From JAVBPB01 sp031549965 (GTDB lineage Bacteria > Bacillota > Clostridia > Lachnospirales > Lachnospiraceae): a stretch of DNA of 23,991 nucleotides. Within the stretch, counting starts at the first letter, position 1; every line of letters starts with the position of its first letter. The stretch is from NCBI GenBank assembly GCA_031549965.1, contig JAVBPB010000051.1, positions 1-23,991 on the forward strand, in the 5' to 3' direction. The position numbers and the translations under genes are program-made. The notes beneath the pieces are model-generated. The model saw nothing but the letters and a program-made list of their open reading frames with translations, was not told the origin of the DNA and searched no databases. Positions 23,602-23,991 of this stretch are shown piece after piece.

Positions 23602-23991
23602 TTGAAAAGGAAAAATTTTATAATAATTGGAGGAATTATTCTTGTATTTGCAATAATTATTTTTATTATTATAGCTACTATGGATAAAAATATGAAAATT
23701 GGCTTTACTGGAAGTAAAACATCAAATGAAATGACTGCTTCATTTCAATATTTTAATGGCACAGAAGATAAAAAATTAAATCTTGCTGAAGGTGAAAAAT
23801 TGTCGGTTGCTTATGAACTGCAAGTATCAAAAGGGGTATTAACTATTAATATTCTTGATGAAGAAGGCAATATTCTTGAAAGTAGAAAAGATGAAAAAGG
23901 AATAATTGAATTGAATGCAAAATCTTCACAAAAATATAGTATTAAAATTATAGGAGATAAATCTAAGGGTAGCTATGCTATAAGTTGGAAT
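23602..23991 (+). CDS. Membrane-anchored extracytoplasmic protein (N-terminal part)
   Basis: The frame is open to the right edge, giving 130 residues from TTG 23602. An in-frame ATG at 23593 touches the AAGAAAGG ribosome binding site directly, so the TTG, 9 bases away, fits better. A basic start (LKRKNFIII) is followed by one strongly hydrophobic segment (about 20 residues, GGIILVFAIIIFIIIATM) and then a soluble, Lys/Glu-rich beta-like domain (GEKLSVAYELQVSKGVLTIN, then ILDEEGNILESRKDEKG). I do not recognise the family. It lies 30 bp after the BtrH-like gene and is probably the next gene of the same operon, perhaps for export or self-protection. Confidence 0.6.
   Translation, partial: MKRKNFIIIGGIILVFAIIIFIIIATMDKNMKIGFTGSKTSNEMTASFQYFNGTEDKKLNLAEGEKLSVAYELQVSKGVLTINILDEEGNILESRKDEKGIIELNAKSSQKYSIKIIGDKSKGSYAISWN

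Noticed and set aside
1..23991. tRNA, rRNA genes, CRISPR arrays, transposases or phage genes
   Set aside because: Reading both strands, I saw no cloverleaf, no evenly spaced repeat array and no recognisable mobile-element protein.

Overview
The window looks like chromosomal DNA of a low-GC, spore-forming Clostridia, most likely Lachnospiraceae. Coding is strongly AT-biased, AGGAGG-type ribosome binding sites are common, and several promoters match sigma-A consensus with 17-bp spacers. It also holds a spore-type SpoIID-like protein, an ECF thiamine transporter under a TPP riboswitch, and a thyA of the form I associate with Clostridia. The species cannot be named from this sequence.

Positions 1-16.1 kb are mostly household genes. 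In order they are: the 3' part of thyA, interrupted by an in-frame TAA; folA; an EamA-type transporter; ilvE; a convergent minus-strand pair (SpoIID-like/peptidoglycan-binding protein, then a flavodoxin-family protein); a small PspC protein; thiT with its riboswitch; a divergent LysR regulator; carB without an adjacent carA; an FtsX-permease/ATPase pair resembling heme exporter HrtBA; a CheY-like receiver with a CheX-type phosphatase fused to MshEN-like repeats; a cytidylate-kinase-like protein; and a secreted Big_2 protein. Hairpin terminators separate most units. The intergenic regions also carry fragments of a dispersed repeat.

From about 16.3 kb to the right edge lies an accessory biosynthetic island, apparently one plus-strand operon behind a near-consensus promoter (TTGACA-17-TATAGT). 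Three 20-bp direct repeats sit immediately upstream of that promoter. The genes are a fatty-acyl-AMP ligase (FAAL)-like enzyme, a SAM methyltransferase, a radical SAM/SPASM peptide maturase, three tandem small Cys-containing precursor peptides, an M50 zinc metalloprotease with a PqqD/RRE-like N-terminus, a BtrH/DUF4872-like putative acyltransferase, and the start of a membrane-anchored protein cut by the window edge. The precursors share a leader (I-x-x-[VE]-E-L-x-x-R) and a C-x4-C core motif.

My reading is a RiPP (ribosomally made, post-translationally modified peptide) pathway. The radical SAM enzyme would crosslink Cys residues and the membrane protease would process or release the product. 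Unusually, a FAAL plus a BtrH-like protein may add an acyl group. A promoter in front of the first precursor and a stem-loop after the last would allow the peptides to be made in excess over the enzymes. The gene families are read from sequence; the acylation step and the product are inference.
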